From contig CAKZVD010000024.1 in NCBI GenBank assembly GCA_937922085.1, positions 1 to 64,000 on the forward strand: a stretch of DNA of 64,000 nucleotides, given 5' to 3'. The stretch is from an uncultured Tenacibaculum sp. Its GTDB lineage: Bacteria > Bacteroidota > Bacteroidia > Flavobacteriales > Flavobacteriaceae. Under the pieces are notes generated by a model. It searched no databases. It was not told the DNA's origin and saw only the letters and a program-made list of their open reading frames with translations. Below are positions 61,582-64,000 of the stretch, piece by piece. The position numbers were made by a program, and so were the translations under genes. Each line of letters starts with the position of its first letter. The first letter of the stretch is position 1.

Positions 61582-61583
61582 TT

Positions 61584-62450
61584 TTAATTTATTGTTTTTC
61601 CATTTAAAATATCTCGCTGTGTTTTCCCTATCGGAATTCTATACACAGGTATTTTAATATTAAAATGTTTTGTATATTTTTTTATAGCTTCATCAATCTC
61701 ATTCATATAATATCTTGATGAAAAATGCCCTAAAATTAATTTGTCAACTTTTATATTGGCTACCATTTCCATCACTTCTTCTAAAGAACTATGTTTATTT
61801 TTATCATTACCACTTTCTAATTCTTCTTTTGTTAAAAATGTAGCTTCATGAATTAATATTTCAGAATTATCATATTTAGCGTAATCAAAAACTGGCGTAT
61901 CACCTGAATACGTTAAAATAGTTTTACTTATTTCTTCTTTAATATAATCTTCTCCCTTTTCTTTCTTTAGTGCTACTAAGTCTTTTGGTAACAAACTTTT
62001 AAATTCATTTTTTAATTTATTCTTAGTTTCTAAGACTTTAAATGATAAACTTTTTAACTGATTTGGTACCACTATATGTTTATTTTCAAAACAAGTTACT
62101 TTATAATTTGTTTTAATATTCACTGTTTGATCGTCCTCTAAAGGAATCCATTGAGTTCCTTTAGTGTGGGGATCAAATTGAGAGGTAAATGTTTCTAAAA
62201 ATTGAAATGATCCTGCATCTTTAGGATAATATATATTAGGTTTTCTACCACCTACTAACTGATTAAATTGTAATAAACCTCCCAAATGATCTCGATCGGC
62301 ATGAGAAACAAATACATTTTTAACTTTTAACGATTTACCTAAAAGATTCGATGTTACTCCATCACCAGCATCCAACAACAATCCTAGCTCTTCTATAAAG
62401 TACCAAGTTGAAAATAATGCTGTTGAATAACCATCTATTGTTAGTTTCAT
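61584..62450 (-). CDS. RNase Z-like metallo-beta-lactamase-fold hydrolase
   Basis: A 288-aa MBL-fold protein. The zinc site is SHADRDHLGG (His50, Asp52, Asp54, His55), with ENKHIVVPNQ, TYSGDTPVFDY and ILGHFSSRYY supplying the remaining His/Asp ligands. GHFSSRYY is typical of RNase Z/ElaC relatives, as is the HEATF segment; the long exosite arm of RNase Z is partly replaced by a Lys-rich stretch (about 134-170). RNA 3'-end trimming or cyclic-phosphate hydrolysis would both fit its place two bases upstream of kptA. A separate housekeeping RNase Z may exist elsewhere. Confidence 0.85.
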   Translation of the reverse strand: MKLTIDGYSTALFSTWYFIEELGLLLDAGDGVTSNLLGKSLKVKNVFVSHADRDHLGGLLQFNQLVGGRKPNIYYPKDAGSFQFLETFTSQFDPHTKGTQWIPLEDDQTVNIKTNYKVTCFENKHIVVPNQLKSLSFKVLETKNKLKNEFKSLLPKDLVALKKEKGEDYIKEEISKTILTYSGDTPVFDYAKYDNSEILIHEATFLTKEELESGNDKNKHSSLEEVMEMVANIKVDKLILGHFSSRYYMNEIDEAIKKYTKHFNIKIPVYRIPIGKTQRDILNGKTIN

Positions 62451-62496
62451 TTTAATTTTGTTTTATTAAATGTTCTCGATACAATTTTTCTTCTGA

Positions 62497-62515
62497 TTTC
62501 GACTTCGCTCAATCA
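62497..62515. repeat. Degenerate copy of the GACTCCGCTCA dispersed motif
   Basis: TTTCGACTTCGCTCAATCA is a variant of the motif at 41319-41377 and 47278-47295, in the 108-base gap between the MBL and macro genes. TCTGAT/ATCAGA flanks form a small inverted repeat around it. This is the widest gap between 59.7 and 64 kb and may split the operon. Confidence 0.55.
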
Positions 62516-62558
62516 TCAGATAAATCAATCGAACTGACATTTATTTTTATCTTTTCTA

Positions 62559-63032
62559 TTAGAAATCATACACAACTGTATCAACTTCTTTTTTTATTAA
62601 ATTTTCTTCGATAATTGGTGCTATTTTCTCCCATTTCCCTCCTGCTAATCCACAACCAATTCTTGGCATGTGCACAGAAGCATTTAATTCTTTTGCTACA
62701 TCAGATAATTTTTCGAGACACTTATTAACTGCTTCATATCTTATGGGAACTCCATTACTTCCTGTTTTCATACCTCTTTGTGCAATCATATTACACACAT
62801 ATATAAACTTATCCACTTGTATAATTTGAATATTCCCTAGCCCAAAATCATTTTTTGATCTTTCTCTGTGCCACTTCCGATAACTAGATTCAGGTTCTTT
62901 CCATCTTTTTGAAATAGCCGAAACAAATCCTTTCCCCCAACCTCCTAAATCATTACAAATATGAGCTATAATTTTAGTTCCTTTTGCTTGAGGAGAGGTT
63001 GCATCTCCTTTTAAATATTGTATCTCTTTCAT
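62559..63032 (-). CDS. Macro domain protein (TARG1/ALC1-like)
   Basis: A 157-aa macro domain of the class with YLKGDATSPQAKGTKIIAHICNDLGGWGKGFVSAI (about 6-40) and PRIGCGLAGGKWEKI (about 123-137). The motif pattern (GDAT, HICNDLGGWGKGF, RIGCGLAGG) matches TARG1/ALC1-like proteins, some of which remove ADP-ribose from acidic residues or nucleic acids. The Lys used by TARG1 may correspond to Lys33 near GWGKGF; this alignment is uncertain. It follows the next macro gene by only eight bases. Confidence 0.88.
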   Translation of the reverse strand: MKEIQYLKGDATSPQAKGTKIIAHICNDLGGWGKGFVSAISKRWKEPESSYRKWHRERSKNDFGLGNIQIIQVDKFIYVCNMIAQRGMKTGSNGVPIRYEAVNKCLEKLSDVAKELNASVHMPRIGCGLAGGKWEKIAPIIEENLIKKEVDTVVYDF

Positions 63033-63040
63033 TTTCTTTT

Positions 63041-63556
63041 TTATTTTTCTATGGGATAAATCCCTTTGTTAAAATATATTTTATAATTTTCTTCATCAAA
63101 ACACACAAAAATCACTTTTTCTAAAATTGGATGTTCTTGTACTGCTTTTATAGCTATTTCTGCTGCTAATTCTTTTGGAAAACGATAAATGCCTGTACTA
63201 ATGTTTGGAAAAGCAATTGTTTTTAAATTGTTTTCTTTTGCTAAAAACAAACTGTTTTTATAGCAATTTTCTAATAACTCTTCTTCTCTTTTATTTCCTT
63301 TATTATAAACAGGACCAACCTTATGAATTACTTTTATTGCTGGTAAATTACCTGCTGTGGTAATTACTGTCTCTCCCGTTTTACATTTTCCTTGTCGGTT
63401 TCTTATGTGTTGACATGCTTCTAAAATTTCTTTTCCTCCTGCTTTATGAATTGCTCCATCAACCCCACTTCCTCCTAACAAACTACTATTTGCTGCATTT
63501 ACAATAGCGTCTACTTTTATTTTAGTGATATCTCCTTGTACTACTTCAATTTTCAT
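63041..63556 (-). CDS. Macro domain protein (MacroD/YmdB type)
   Basis: A 171-aa macro domain of the MacroD type: [37 protein letters not shown] (about 5-41) with the adenine-binding Asp9, and the phosphate loop [10 protein letters not shown] (about 118-127). MacroD enzymes hydrolyse O-acetyl-ADP-ribose, the sirtuin product, and ADP-ribosyl-aspartate or -glutamate. It is the most canonical of the three macro proteins here. Its start overlaps the upstream ART-like gene by 11 bases, so the two are translationally linked. Confidence 0.94.
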   Translation of the reverse strand: MKIEVVQGDITKIKVDAIVNAANSSLLGGSGVDGAIHKAGGKEILEACQHIRNRQGKCKTGETVITTAGNLPAIKVIHKVGPVYNKGNKREEELLENCYKNSLFLAKENNLKTIAFPNISTGIYRFPKELAAEIAIKAVQEHPILEKVIFVCFDEENYKIYFNKGIYPIEK

Positions 63557-63971
63557 ATTGCTTATCTATTTCTTCAACAAGTTTTCCAATTATTGAAGAT
63601 TCACTTTTATCATATTTACTTCCTATATAAACTTTCACCACTTCAATTGTTCCTTGTATAGCATCATTAAACGTTTCTAAATCTTGAGAAGGCACCCATA
63701 ATTCATTATGAATTTTTCCCCCTACATTTTCTACTTTATATTTTTGAAATTCTTCTTCTGTAATTTCAAACTTTGTTACAAAACCTAAATAGTTTCCAAA
63801 CGGATCTGTTGTATTCCATTTTCTTGCTATTTCTGAAGCGTACTCTTCATTTAATACTGGATAAAATATAGGTTGCCAGTCTAAACGTGGTGGAAATTTT
63901 TTAAATCCACTTTCTGCAATTAATTCTAATTCTTTTTCTCCTACGGGTCTATATAGTATTATTGTTTTCAT
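63546..63971 (-). CDS. Small protein of the 'ADP-ribosylation/crystallin J1' annotation group, possible ART fold
   Basis: A 141-aa soluble protein: [30 protein letters not shown], then [29 protein letters not shown] and [20 protein letters not shown]. Similar proteins carry the label 'ADP-ribosylation/crystallin J1' in genome annotations, mostly because of their neighbours. An ART-like reading is possible (LYR as first strand, Glu in ELWVP as a catalytic acid), but this is inference. The 11-base overlap with a MacroD gene would suit a writer-eraser pair. It is the rightmost gene; the island may continue beyond the edge. Confidence 0.65.
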   Translation of the reverse strand: MKTIILYRPVGEKELELIAESGFKKFPPRLDWQPIFYPVLNEEYASEIARKWNTTDPFGNYLGFVTKFEITEEEFQKYKVENVGGKIHNELWVPSQDLETFNDAIQGTIEVVKVYIGSKYDKSESSIIGKLVEEIDKQYEN

Positions 63972-64000
63972 TTTTCTTTTAATTTTTTGTGTTTTATAAA

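Noticed and set aside
63041-63971. DarT-DarG toxin-antitoxin pair
   Set aside because: The partner lacks recognisable DarT motifs and size; only the general writer-eraser idea was kept.
1-64000. tRNA, rRNA, riboswitch or replication origin
   Set aside because: No tRNA-like cloverleaf with T-loop GTTCRA, no rRNA segments, no recognisable riboswitch core and no dnaA-box cluster were noticed when reading both strands; a covariance-model search was not possible.

Overview
The window is a piece of a low-GC chromosome from a marine member of the Flavobacteriaceae, probably of the Tenacibaculum/Polaribacter type. Four things point there. Gene content is flavobacterial: FAS1 lipoprotein, DUF4476, TlpA lipoprotein, YtxJ, and the SpoIIM-DUF4129-DUF4350-MoxR-DUF58 cluster. 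Promoters match the Bacteroidota pattern (TTTG, about 20 bases, TAnnTTTG). Short double-glycine-leader peptides are present. Intergenic repeats are of a kind common in that family. No rRNA, tRNA or CRISPR array was seen.

Layout. 1-1.75 kb is gene-poor: the start of an IS1182-type transposase runs off the left edge, followed by a small Cys-rich double-glycine peptide gene, several hairpins and runs of C or G. 1.76-8.3 kb holds an ABC-F ATPase, an RDD / MtfA-SEC-C / C39-peptidase cluster, a GNAT pseudogene with one stop codon, two hypothetical genes and a methyltransferase. 8.4-22.5 kb holds ttcA, a three-domain FAS1 lipoprotein, a DUF4476 protein, typA, fumarylacetoacetase, a second double-glycine peptide gene, a SF2 helicase, ytxJ, clpB, an aldo/keto reductase and an RDD protein. 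22.5-28.2 kb is the SpoIIM-to-DUF58 operon. 28.3-39.5 kb holds a TlpA lipoprotein, a VOC protein, a decayed DUF7003-like gene, mscS-parC, a Cys-tailed membrane protein, parE and guaB. 39.7-45.3 kb is a signalling block: a DUF1842 protein, a LytTR regulator and two TPR histidine kinases. 45.5-48.5 kb is a chelatase-like AAA/VWA pair separated by a repeat array. 48.6-56.7 kb holds DUF1853, outer-membrane proteins, a THUMP-like methyltransferase, a SPOR protein, a PPP phosphatase and an amidohydrolase-SnoaL fusion. 56.8-64 kb is a same-strand island for NAD, ADP-ribose and RNA-phosphate chemistry: sirtuin, three macro-domain proteins, a 2OG-Fe oxygenase, ADP-ribosylglycohydrolase, KptA, an RNase-Z-like hydrolase and a probable ART-like protein. 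It continues past the right edge.

Four parts could be little-described systems. (1) The ADP-ribose/RNA-repair island. (2) The two orphan double-glycine peptides together with a stand-alone membrane-anchored C39 leader peptidase. (3) The pair of kinases that share one TPR sensor but carry different kinase cores. (4) A composite intergenic repeat whose conserved ends flank different expandable satellites. Functions are read from motifs and family knowledge only; no database search was possible.
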